From Candidatus Coatesbacteria bacterium RBG_13_66_14 (GTDB taxonomy: Bacteria > RBG-13-66-14), in contig MFAF01000134.1 of the NCBI GenBank assembly GCA_001774505.1, positions 1,165-7,734 on the forward strand: DNA of 6,570 nucleotides. Reading direction: 5' to 3'. Below the pieces are notes generated by a model that made no database searches, had not been told where the DNA came from, and worked only from the letters and a program-made list of their open reading frames with translations. Each line of letters starts with the position of its first letter. The stretch's first letter is position 1. Below, one piece after another: positions 1-5,821 of the stretch. The translations under genes and the position numbers were made by a program.

Positions 1-18
1 TCCGCCCCTACAGGCGGA
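1..18 (-). other. Small inverted repeat over the kinase stop codon
   Basis: TCCGCC at 1-6 and GGCGGA at 13-18 form a perfect 6-bp inverted repeat whose loop contains the kinase TAG stop. It may be part of a longer terminator stem that continues to the left of the window. It is cut by the window edge, no T-tract can be seen, and a chance occurrence in high-GC DNA is possible. Confidence 0.25.
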
Positions 19-1687
19 AGTCGCTCCCCCCGATGAACTCCCGCAACAGCGAGGTCGAGGGCACCATCTCGTCGGGCAGGTCCAGGAAAAAGGCGATGAA
101 CTGGAGCAGCCTCTCGGCCTCGGCCCGCTCCGGCTCGCTCTCGGGGACCCGCTCCAGGAGCGGACGGGCGTGCTTGCCTAAAACCGAAAGCTCGTAGATG
201 AGGGCGGAGTTGAACATCGCGTCGGCGGTCTCCTGGAAGGGGAAGATGTAGCGGTCCTCCCCGCGCCGCACCTGGCGCCAGCGCCGCAGGGTCGCGAGCG
301 CGTCATAGCCGCGGTACCGCGCGTCCCGCACCAGCCGACGGATGAGCCGCGTGTCCGTGGTGGGCACCCGGTTGTGGTTGTCTATGTTGAGCTGGGTCAG
401 GCAGCTCGCGTACACCTTGAACTTCTCCGCCGCCGGGATTTCCGGCGTCAGCGCGTCGTTCAGGGCGTGGATGCCCTCCACGATCAGAGGCGTCTGCGGC
501 CCCACCCGCAGGGTCCCCGCGAGCCTTTCGCTCCGCCCCGACTTGAAATCGAAGCGGGGCGGGTGGACCTCCTCGCCGCGCATGAGGGCCGACAGGTCGG
601 CGTTCAGCGCCCCCACGTCTATGGCCTCGAGCCGCTCGAAATCGGGCCGCCCCTCCTCGTCCAGGGGGGTCCGAGCCCGGGGGAGGAAGTAGTCGTCCAC
701 CCCCACCGCCACCGGCCGGTGCCCGCTGACGGTGAGCTGCAGCGTCAGCCGTTGGGTGAAGGTGGTCTTGCCGCTGGAGCTGGGCCCGGCGACCAGGATC
801 AGCCGGGGCACGGGGCTGCGCGAGCAGACCTCTTCGGCGATCTCGGCCGTCTTCTTCTCGTGCAGCGCCTCGGAGAGAAGGACCAGCTCCTTGGCGCCGC
901 CGCCGGCGATGGCCCGGTTGAGGCCGCCCACCGTCTCCGCCCCCAGGACCTTTATCCAGCCCGAGAACTCGTGGAAGATGTGGAAGAGCTTGCGCTGCTC
1001 GGTGAAGGGGGCCAGGGCGTCGGGCCGGGCGGAGGTGGGGAAGCGCAGGACGAAACCCGGCGGGTAGTACACCAGTCCGAAAGGCACGAGCAGGCCCGAC
1101 CGGGGCGCCACCGGCCCGTAAAAGCTGTCCAGCACGCCCCCGAAGCGGTAGACCACGATTTCGTCGCGGGGGTAGTGCTCCAGGAGCTGAATTTTCGCAA
1201 AATCCCTCTTCGTCCGGAGCTCGGCGATGACCGCCTTCCGGGGCGCCACCTCCCGGACTATCTCCTCGTCCGCCGCCGCCAGCTCGTCCATCCGCCGCTT
1301 GAGCGCCTCCACCGTGTCCGGCGTGACGGGCACGGGCGCGTCCGACGCGTCGGCGCGGCGCAGCTCGCCGAAGAACCCGCCGGAGAGGGAGTGGTCAACG
1401 TACACGTGGGCGTCGGGGAAGAGCTCCGCCGCCGCCCGGATCAAGAGGAGGCGCACCCCGCGGCGGAAGGCCCGGATGCCCTCGTGGTCGGCGATGTTGC
1501 GCGGGGAGAGCCGGCAGCCCTTCTCCAGCGGCTCGCGCAGGTCGCGCGCGTGGTGGTCGGTGAAGGCCATGAGCCACGGGTGCTCCGGGGAGGGTAGTCC
1601 CGCGAGCGCCCGCTGGATCGGCGTGCCCCGCTCCACCGAGAGCGGGACGGGCTCCGTCCCCGGGACCGTGACCACGACCTTTATCAC
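8..1687 (-). CDS. Uridine-kinase-like nucleoside kinase with N-terminal TGS/SAD (ThrRS-like) region
   Basis: A 559-residue protein, close to the ~550 residues usual for TGS-SAD-kinase 'nucleoside kinase' proteins known from Thermotoga and clostridia. Seen: a TGS-like N-terminus (about 1-60); a ThrRS second-additional-domain-like stretch with VDHSLSGGFF at 97-106; a charged helix at 125-165; then a P-loop kinase with Walker A GPSSSGKT at 301-308, VDDYF at 330-334, IVEGIHALN at 402-410, and the Arg-rich lid segment RLIRRLVRDARYRGY at 447-461. From the family, it should phosphorylate uridine or a related nucleoside in the cytoplasm for pyrimidine salvage; the true substrate of this architecture is uncertain. 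Start: the frame stays open upstream into the intergenic repeat, but GTG at 1687 is preceded by GGAGG four bases away and begins exactly where the TGS homology starts (VIKVVVTVPG). The frame ends with TAG at 8-10. A promoter lies about 50 bases upstream. No frameshift is visible. Confidence 0.9.
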   Translation of the reverse strand: MIKVVVTVPGTEPVPLSVERGTPIQRALAGLPSPEHPWLMAFTDHHARDLREPLEKGCRLSPRNIADHEGIRAFRRGVRLLLIRAAAELFPDAHVYVDHSLSGGFFGELRRADASDAPVPVTPDTVEALKRRMDELAAADEEIVREVAPRKAVIAELRTKRDFAKIQLLEHYPRDEIVVYRFGGVLDSFYGPVAPRSGLLVPFGLVYYPPGFVLRFPTSARPDALAPFTEQRKLFHIFHEFSGWIKVLGAETVGGLNRAIAGGGAKELVLLSEALHEKKTAEIAEEVCSRSPVPRLILVAGPSSSGKTTFTQRLTLQLTVSGHRPVAVGVDDYFLPRARTPLDEEGRPDFERLEAIDVGALNADLSALMRGEEVHPPRFDFKSGRSERLAGTLRVGPQTPLIVEGIHALNDALTPEIPAAEKFKVYASCLTQLNIDNHNRVPTTDTRLIRRLVRDARYRGYDALATLRRWRQVRRGEDRYIFPFQETADAMFNSALIYELSVLGKHARPLLERVPESEPERAEAERLLQFIAFFLDLPDEMVPSTSLLREFIGGSDFRL

Positions 1688-1691
1688 CGAT

Positions 1692-1696
1692 CCTCC
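1692..1696 (-). promoter_or_regulatory. Ribosome binding site deciding the kinase start
   Basis: On the minus strand this reads GGAGG, four bases before the GTG at 1687. It supports that start over the longer open frame, whose upstream starts lie within the tandem repeat. Confidence 0.7.
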
Positions 1697-1737
1697 GTCC
1701 GCGCCGCTTCCGGGAGATGTTCCCGGCCCGAAGAAAA

Positions 1738-1743
1738 AGTATA
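1738..1743 (-). promoter_or_regulatory. Putative extended -10 promoter of the kinase gene
   Basis: Read on the minus strand this is TATACT preceded by TGC, so it forms a TGnTATACT extended -10 element. The 17-bp-spaced -35 position reads GCGTTC (1761-1766), a poor match, which is common with extended -10 promoters. Transcription would start near 1731, giving a leader of about 44 bases before the GTG at 1687. The AT-rich patch stands out in otherwise GC-rich DNA. Confidence 0.55.
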
Positions 1744-1792
1744 GCACACCGCCGCCGGGGGAACGCGCCCTTACGGGTGGGGATAGATGAGA

Positions 1793-1812
1793 CAAGGGGT
1801 TTTAACCCCTTG
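1793..1812. repeat. Palindrome in repeat copy 1
   Basis: CAAGGGGTT and AACCCCTTG are perfect 9-base inverted arms separated by TT; one more flanking A/T pair extends them to 10 bp in this copy. As RNA this would fold with an 8-bp stem and a 4-base loop. As DNA it is a near-symmetric dyad of the kind bound by dimeric proteins. Confidence 0.85.
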
Positions 1813-1850
1813 TTCCCCGAACGCGCCCTCGCGGGTGGGGATAGATGAGA

Positions 1851-1870
1851 CAAGGGGTTTTAACCCCTTG
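1851..1870. repeat. Palindrome in repeat copy 2
   Basis: Identical 20-base dyad to the one in copy 1, exactly 58 bases downstream. The flanking base is now C instead of T, so the arms stop at 9 bp. Conservation of the whole dyad while other positions of the unit vary suggests it is the constrained part, although only two copies can be compared. Confidence 0.85.
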
Positions 1871-1886
1871 CTCCCCGAACGCGCCC

Positions 1887-1915
1887 TTGCGGCGGTGTAA
1901 TATTTGGTCTATACT
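1887..1915 (+). promoter_or_regulatory. Putative sigma70-type promoter of the plus-strand operon
   Basis: TTGCGG at 1887-1892 and TATACT at 1910-1915 are separated by 17 bp. The -10 is a one-mismatch match to TATAAT, and the -35 keeps the TTG. Transcription would start near 1922, leaving a leader of only about 19 bases before the GTG at 1941. The -35 lies at the end of the truncated third repeat copy. Confidence 0.6.
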
Positions 1916-1940
1916 GCGCGAATTTGATGAAGGGGGTGCC

Positions 1941-3557
1941 GTGAGGAAGCTCGTCCCTGTGCTGTTAGTCATGGCGACCGGCGCCCTGGCCGCCGCCGGG
2001 CGCGTCGCCGTCTGGCTCGACGTCCACGGCTCCAGCGACTATCTTCTCGTGGAGGCCGCCCGGGCCGGCTTCGAGGAGGGGTTGACCGACGCCGGGTTGA
2101 ACGTGGCGCCCCGCGACGAGGTGACCAGCATCAACACGGTCATCAATCCTGCCGTGGACGCCCAGCTCGCGCAGTTGGCCGCGGCGCTGGGGTGCGACTA
2201 CGCCGCCGCCCTGACCGTCACCGCCGCGGGGGGCGGGGTGGAGATTTCCGGCCTCGTCTTCGACCCCTTCGCCTGGAGGCGGTACGAGAGCCTCGTCGCG
2301 CTGGCCGAGAGCGCCGACGGAGCCCGAACGATGGCCGCGCGCCTGGCCGGGGAGCTGGCGAAAGGCCTGCCCGCCGCGGGGCCCGTGATTTCCCTGGACG
2401 CCAGGTGGTCCACCGTCCAGGCGGCCCTGGGCGCCGCCGACGGCCTGGAGTTCAACGACTACCTCTGGGTCTACCGCTACGGCGAGCCGCTGGTCCACCC
2501 CGACATCGGCGAGATTCTGGCGGTGACGACGACCGTGGTCGGTGCGGGCCGGGTGGAGGAGGTCCGGGGCGACCACCTGTCCCTGGTCTCCCTCTCGCCA
2601 ACCGCCGCGGGCCTGGCGTATGCGGCGGACGACCGGGTGCGCGCGCTGGACGAGGAAACTTACACCAGGCTCGGTTTCGCCCGCGGCACCGTGGTCCCCT
2701 TCGGCGTCCTGGGCTTCGGCGAGAGCGCTACCATGCCCGTGCCCCTCCCCGGGCCGGTCCACCCGCCCGGGCCCGAGGGGGTCGAGCTTAAACTGGAGGA
2801 GAGCCTGGAGCTCGACTACTCCCCGGTGGGCCTGGACGCCTCCTTTTCGGGCGTCGTCCTCTGCTACGACGACGGGCGGCTCCACCTCCTCCCGCTCGAA
2901 TTGAAGAGCGGTCCCGAGAGGATCGTGGAGACGGGGGTGTCCGGTCCCGTCGCCCGCCTGGGGGACGAGGTCTACCTGGCCGACTCCTGGGAGGGCGTGG
3001 TGCTCCGGCTGGGCGCCGGGTCCGCCGAGCCGGAGACCTTCGCCGCGGGGATAAGCCCGGACCTGCTCGTCGCCGGGGGCGACGGGAGCCTGTGGGCCGT
3101 CGTGTTCAGCCACTCCTCGGGCTGGGACCTGGTGACCTACCCCGCGCTCCGGCTGGGATCCGCGGGCGACGTGGCGGAGGTCCGGGACCTGAACGCGGGC
3201 AAGCTCAACGCCCTCGCCGCGTCCCCCGACGGCACGCTCTACTACCTCGCCAGCTTCGAGCCGATCCGGGGCCTGGCGCCCGACGGGACGATCTTCGAGG
3301 TCGGCGCCCGGATGCTGCCCGACCCCAGGGCCCTGGACACCGACGCCCTCGGCTGGCTCTACGCCGTGGACGCGCGCTCGGGGCTGGTGGTCTTCGCCGC
3401 CCGGCAGCGGGTCGCGGGGACCTGGGGCGGCGCAGGCGTGGTGGACTTCCGCAACGTCAACCTCATCGCCGTGACGGACGACGCCGTCTACCTCGCCTCC
3501 GGCTGGGACCGGGTCCTGTACCGCCTGAGCCTGACATATACTTACCCGGAGCTCTGA
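1941..3557 (+). CDS. Secreted protein with FlgT/CsgG-like N-terminal region and beta-propeller-like C-terminus
   Basis: A 538-residue protein. GTG at 1941 is chosen because GAAGGGGG lies four bases upstream and a typical signal peptide follows (basic RK, hydrophobic core, ALAAA near 15-19); the open frame upstream runs into the tandem repeat. Residues ~21-140 (RVAVWLDVHG, GCDYAAALTVTAAGGGVEISGLVFD) resemble the TolB-N/CsgG-type alpha-beta fold. Residues ~148-220 (GAADGLEFNDYLWVYRYGEPL...GEILAV...VGAGRVEEV) have the pattern of the small beta domain at the C-terminus of FlgT-like proteins. A Pro-rich linker (about 264-279) leads to ~295-538, with recurring blade-like units (DDGRLHLLPLEL, GDEVYLADSWEGVVLRL, GDGSLWAV, SPDGTLYYLA, LGWLYAVDARSGLVVF, TDDAVYLASGWDRVLYRL) suggesting a six- or seven-bladed propeller. 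The likely location is periplasm or cell surface. The specific role is unknown and the domain calls are by eye. It is the first gene of the plus-strand run. Confidence 0.8.
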   Translation: MRKLVPVLLVMATGALAAAGRVAVWLDVHGSSDYLLVEAARAGFEEGLTDAGLNVAPRDEVTSINTVINPAVDAQLAQLAAALGCDYAAALTVTAAGGGVEISGLVFDPFAWRRYESLVALAESADGARTMAARLAGELAKGLPAAGPVISLDARWSTVQAALGAADGLEFNDYLWVYRYGEPLVHPDIGEILAVTTTVVGAGRVEEVRGDHLSLVSLSPTAAGLAYAADDRVRALDEETYTRLGFARGTVVPFGVLGFGESATMPVPLPGPVHPPGPEGVELKLEESLELDYSPVGLDASFSGVVLCYDDGRLHLLPLELKSGPERIVETGVSGPVARLGDEVYLADSWEGVVLRLGAGSAEPETFAAGISPDLLVAGGDGSLWAVVFSHSSGWDLVTYPALRLGSAGDVAEVRDLNAGKLNALAASPDGTLYYLASFEPIRGLAPDGTIFEVGARMLPDPRALDTDALGWLYAVDARSGLVVFAARQRVAGTWGGAGVVDFRNVNLIAVTDDAVYLASGWDRVLYRLSLTYTYPEL

Positions 3558-4247
3558 GTGCGCCGCGGAGGGTTGGCTCTTTTGATGTTGACCGGGGCGC
3601 TCCAGGCCGCGGTGTTCCGCGCCGGCGCGGTCGGCGACCTCACGCCCGCCCTGGCGGCGGGGACCCTCGAGACGGTGCGGGAGGCCGTCGAGGCGGGTGG
3701 CGGGACCCTCGTCGGCGCCATCGAGCTCACCGGCGGCTCCCTGGGCTACGGGGCCCCGGTCTGCCGCGACGCCGATTTCGTCCTGCGCGTGGCCCTGACC
3801 CGCAACCCCGTCCTCGACCTCTACCTGGTCGGGCTCGAGGCGGCCAGCGTGGGCTCGGGCGAGCTCTTCGGCACCGCCGACGCCGGGCACTACCCACCGG
3901 GAGAACCCCTGCAGCGGGGGATATACGTGGAGTGCCTGCGGCTGATGGCCAAGCTCCCGCCCGTCGGACGGGCCGAGCCTTGCACCGCGGGGGCGACGGT
4001 CCGCCTGGAGCAGCCCCTGCGGGCGTCCCGGCCGGCCCTCGTCTACCGGCGCCTGGCCCCGGACGAGGAGCCGACCTTCCCCTACCTCGGCACCGCCGCG
4101 CCGCTGGCCCTGGTCCAGATGCCCCCCGACACCCTGGAGGCCGACGTGCCGCTGGAGCGGGGGGGGCTCGTCGAGGGGGAGCTCCGCGTCGTCGTGGTCG
4201 GCGAGGCCCTGGCGGAGGAGCTGGCCCGTAATCTCGGGGAAATGTGA
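3558..4247 (+). CDS. Secreted hypothetical protein, possibly a compact relative of the upstream FlgT-like region
   Basis: A 229-residue protein whose GTG follows the upstream TGA with no gap. GGAG at 3548-3551, six bases before the start, and the tight join argue for translational coupling. Seen: a signal peptide (MRRGGLALLMLTGALQA, cleavage near 17), then an alpha-beta stretch in which DADFVLRVALTRNPVLDLYLVGLEA (71-95) parallels the CDYAAALTVTAAGGGVEISGLVFD region of its neighbour. A C-terminal beta-rich part (158-215, with ALVYRRL and GTAAPLALVQ) may parallel the neighbour's VYR...GEILAV domain. Three cysteines (69, 126, 142) lie in the mature part. I do not recognise a named family. The inferred relation to the upstream protein rests on pattern only. 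A later ATG at 3585 would destroy the signal peptide. Confidence 0.75.
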   Translation: MRRGGLALLMLTGALQAAVFRAGAVGDLTPALAAGTLETVREAVEAGGGTLVGAIELTGGSLGYGAPVCRDADFVLRVALTRNPVLDLYLVGLEAASVGSGELFGTADAGHYPPGEPLQRGIYVECLRLMAKLPPVGRAEPCTAGATVRLEQPLRASRPALVYRRLAPDEEPTFPYLGTAAPLALVQMPPDTLEADVPLERGGLVEGELRVVVVGEALAEELARNLGEM

Positions 4248-4257
4248 ATTTTTAGTG

Positions 4258-4263
4258 TATAGT
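4258..4263 (+). promoter_or_regulatory. Possible internal -10 box before the A-B modules
   Basis: TATAGT lies in a conspicuous AT-rich patch (GAATTTTTAGTGTATAG) just after the preceding stop codon, the only AT-rich gap inside the plus-strand run. The -35 position 17 bp upstream (CGGGGA) is poor. If active, it would give the four downstream genes their own transcript with a leader of about 55 bases. Confidence 0.35.
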
Positions 4264-4313
4264 TGAGATGGGTTGGGGGAATCGCCGACGGACACGGGCG
4301 GACCCTCGGGGAA

Positions 4314-4320
4314 AAGGAGG
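4314..4320 (+). promoter_or_regulatory. Strong ribosome binding site for gene A1
   Basis: AAGGAGG, five bases before the GTG at 4326, is the best Shine-Dalgarno match in the window. It fixes the start there rather than at the in-frame TTG codon at 4263. Confidence 0.8.
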
Positions 4321-4325
4321 CGACC

Positions 4326-4739
4326 GTGCGCCGATATTCACTCTGGGTCGTGGCGGCCGTGCTGGCGGCGCTCCCGCTGGGGGTCCACTGCGAATCCGAC
4401 TCCGACGGCGGGGACGCCAGCCTGGCCGTCGCTAACGGCACCTACTACTACCTCCACGTCCAGATAGGCCCCGACAGCTACCCCTACCTCCCGCCCGGCG
4501 AGACCACCGGGCCCTCCTTCATGTCCGTGGGCGAGCGGGTCACCTGCCGGGTGACCTACTCGCCGGGGCAGGGCGTATCCGGATGGTACACCTTCGACTA
4601 CACCGGCGGCGGGGGGACCACCGGCGGACTGGGATGCAGCGAGAGCGGGCAGCTCACCTGCGAGCCGATCTCCTCCTACGGAGCCGACGACGTCGTAACC
4701 GTTTACGACGTCAACCTCCGAGGGGTGCAGGCGGAATGA
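4326..4739 (+). CDS. Module gene A1: small exported Cys-containing protein, lipoprotein-like N-terminus
   Basis: A 137-residue protein starting at GTG behind AAGGAGG. The N-terminus is MRRY, a hydrophobic core, then LPLGVHC at 16-22, followed by an acidic, Gly/Ser-rich tether (ESDSDGGD). This looks like a lipoprotein signal, but His at -1 of Cys22 is not a standard lipobox. The body (32-93) aligns without gaps to A2, with shared SLA, N37, T39, YYLH (41-44), IG, PPG (56-58), Cys74, YSPGQG (78-83) and FD (90-91): 28 of 62 identical by my count. Cys104 and Cys112 are seven residues apart, as in A2, so one disulfide among C74/C104/C112 is plausible. A short beta-sandwich domain is my guess. Function unknown. 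The stop overlaps the start of B1 (ATGA), so the two are probably co-translated. Confidence 0.8.
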   Translation: MRRYSLWVVAAVLAALPLGVHCESDSDGGDASLAVANGTYYYLHVQIGPDSYPYLPPGETTGPSFMSVGERVTCRVTYSPGQGVSGWYTFDYTGGGGTTGGLGCSESGQLTCEPISSYGADDVVTVYDVNLRGVQAE

Positions 4740-5398
4740 AGCACCTCGCGCTTTTCCTTTTAGCGTTGACGGCGGCCGCGGCCCCGGCGGCCGACGTGTA
4801 CCGCCCGTCCGACGGCGAGCCGGAGGTTTCCGCCCGGCCCGAATCCACGTTCAGGATCGCCCTGTCCGTCAACACGGCGCTCGCCGTGGGCGACTGGAAG
4901 GCCCACCCCATCGAGGGAGACCGGACCATGTTCGGCCCGCTGGTCGGCGTGGAGCTGGAGGCGGGCTGGGTCCTGGGGCGCCTCTTTTACGGCGTCCTCG
5001 GCCGGATGAGCGCCTACGACACCGGCGGCGTCGTGGGGCTGGGCGAGGGGAGCGGCGAAATCGAGGCGGCGCACGCCATGAGCCTGGCCGCCCTGGCCAC
5101 GGTCGGGCTGTACCTGGGCGACGGCCGCGTGCGGCCCTGGGTGGGCCTGGGGGTCGGCGTGGAGTGGATGATCGCCGACGAGGAAATCGAAGGCGTCGTG
5201 TTCGATTTCGACAACGTGTTCCTCCCCGCGCTCACCGTCAGCCCCGCCGTCGGGCTCGATTTCGGCCTGTCGGAAAACCTCTACGTGCCGCTCCGGGTGA
5301 GCTACGACTTCAGCCTGAACCAGGTCCAGGGCTACGGCGACTACTCCGGCCACGGGCAGGACCTGGTCGTCGCGGCCGGCATCGGCCTGGGCCTTTAA
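4736..5398 (+). CDS. Module gene B1: beta-barrel-like outer membrane protein
   Basis: A 220-residue protein; ATG overlaps the A1 stop as ATGA, and AGGGG lies about nine bases upstream. A signal peptide (MKHLALFLLALTAAAAPAA, cleavage near 18-19) precedes a 19-residue polar spacer absent from B2. The rest consists of short alternating beta segments rich in Gly and aromatics (FRIALSVNTALAVGDW, RPWVGLGVGVEWM, VGLDFGLSENLYVPLRVSYDF, DLVVAAGIGLGL), the usual look of an eight-stranded OmpA/OmpW-size barrel. Motifs kept with B2 are LAVGDW (49-54), RTMFGP (63-68), GVEW (141-144), EN/D-LY-P (180-185), GYG-YSG (199-205). There are no cysteines. The last residue is Leu rather than the aromatic commonly found at the end of barrel proteins. 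Specific function unknown. Confidence 0.8.
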   Translation: MKHLALFLLALTAAAAPAADVYRPSDGEPEVSARPESTFRIALSVNTALAVGDWKAHPIEGDRTMFGPLVGVELEAGWVLGRLFYGVLGRMSAYDTGGVVGLGEGSGEIEAAHAMSLAALATVGLYLGDGRVRPWVGLGVGVEWMIADEEIEGVVFDFDNVFLPALTVSPAVGLDFGLSENLYVPLRVSYDFSLNQVQGYGDYSGHGQDLVVAAGIGLGL

Positions 5399-5401
5399 CC
5401 C

Positions 5402-5821
5402 ATGCGCCGCTCCCTCCGGTTTTTAATCTTCATCCTCGCCGTCCTCCCCCTGGGCGTCCGGTGCGAGGGCGGCACCGCGGTGACGAGCGACGGCTCGCTG
5501 GCCCTCTACAACGACACCAGCTACTACCTCCACCTCTCCATCGGCGGGGCGGACTTTCCCTGGACCCCGCCCGGCGATTCCACCCCCCGCGTGGGGGTGG
5601 ACATCGGCCAGACGCTGCGCTGCACCGCGGCCTACTCCCCGGGCCAGGGCCCGACGGGGCGGACGGAGTTCGACTTCACCGCCTCGGCGGCCGACAGCGA
5701 TTCCGGCGTGGCCGTCTCCTGCGACGCCGGCATCGGCACCGCCTGCGACCCCCTCGTCACCGACGGAAGCGCCCCCCACTACCAGCTCTCCGTCACCGAG
5801 GAGATGCTGGGGGATGCGTAA
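5402..5821 (+). CDS. Module gene A2: paralogue of A1
   Basis: A 139-residue protein. ATG lies three bases after the B1 stop with no visible Shine-Dalgarno sequence, so re-initiation by ribosomes from B1 is likely. N-terminus MRRSLRFLIFILAVLPLGVRC repeats the LPLGV-x-C-E motif of A1, here with Arg before Cys21, again not a standard lipobox. Residues 32-93 align gaplessly to A1, including YYLH, PPG, Cys74 and YSPGQG. Cys107 and Cys115 keep the seven-residue spacing of A1 but are shifted by three. The C-terminal tail is diverged. Its last eight bases overlap B2. No named family recognised. Confidence 0.8.
   Translation: MRRSLRFLIFILAVLPLGVRCEGGTAVTSDGSLALYNDTSYYLHLSIGGADFPWTPPGDSTPRVGVDIGQTLRCTAAYSPGQGPTGRTEFDFTASAADSDSGVAVSCDAGIGTACDPLVTDGSAPHYQLSVTEEMLGDA

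Larger units (their letters stand above)
1761..1892. repeat. 58-bp tandem repeat, two full copies plus a partial third
   Basis: Copy 1 is 1761-1818, copy 2 is 1819-1876, and a third copy keeps only its first ~16 bases (1877-1892). All copies begin GAACGCGCCC. Copies 1 and 2 differ at only a few positions (TTACGGG versus TCGCGGG, and TTGTTCCCC versus TTGCTCCCC). Each full copy contains GGGTGGGGATAGATGAGA followed by a palindrome. The array sits between the two divergent -10 boxes, upstream of both genes. The truncated third copy supplies the TTGCGG used as the plausible -35 of the plus-strand promoter. It could be a dispersed REP-like element that expanded locally or a regulatory protein-binding array; the sequence does not decide. 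Confidence 0.9.

Noticed and set aside
374..1597. Long plus-strand open frame opposite the kinase gene
   Set aside because: Composition is the typical antisense pattern (RR, HH, GG, PP runs), with no motif, and the minus strand encodes an unmistakable P-loop kinase.
1688..1795. Upstream extension of the kinase to a TTG at 1795
   Set aside because: The extra 36 residues are encoded by the promoter and the tandem repeat, and the GTG at 1687 has its own GGAGG and starts at the TGS domain.
1793..1870. The repeat palindromes as rho-independent terminators
   Set aside because: They lie upstream of both divergent promoters, have no T-tract after the stem, and no gene reads into them.
1761..1892. 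CRISPR array
   Set aside because: The units are directly abutting with no unique spacers, and only two full copies exist.
1845..1940. Upstream extension of the FlgT-like gene into repeat copy 2
   Set aside because: It would place the signal peptide 32 residues inside the protein and the promoter inside the gene; the GTG at 1941 has GAAGGGGG before it.
3092..4231. Alternative plus-frame open reading frame across the 3557/3558 gene boundary
   Set aside because: It overlaps two genes with good start sites and export signals, and its translation is Arg/Gly/Pro low complexity.
1965..4295. Very long minus-strand open frame opposite the two secreted-protein genes
   Set aside because: It is the antisense shadow of high-GC coding DNA: low-complexity Gly/Arg/Val/Glu/Gln/His-rich translation, no domain, no promoter or ribosome site, while the plus frames have signal peptides and recognisable motifs.
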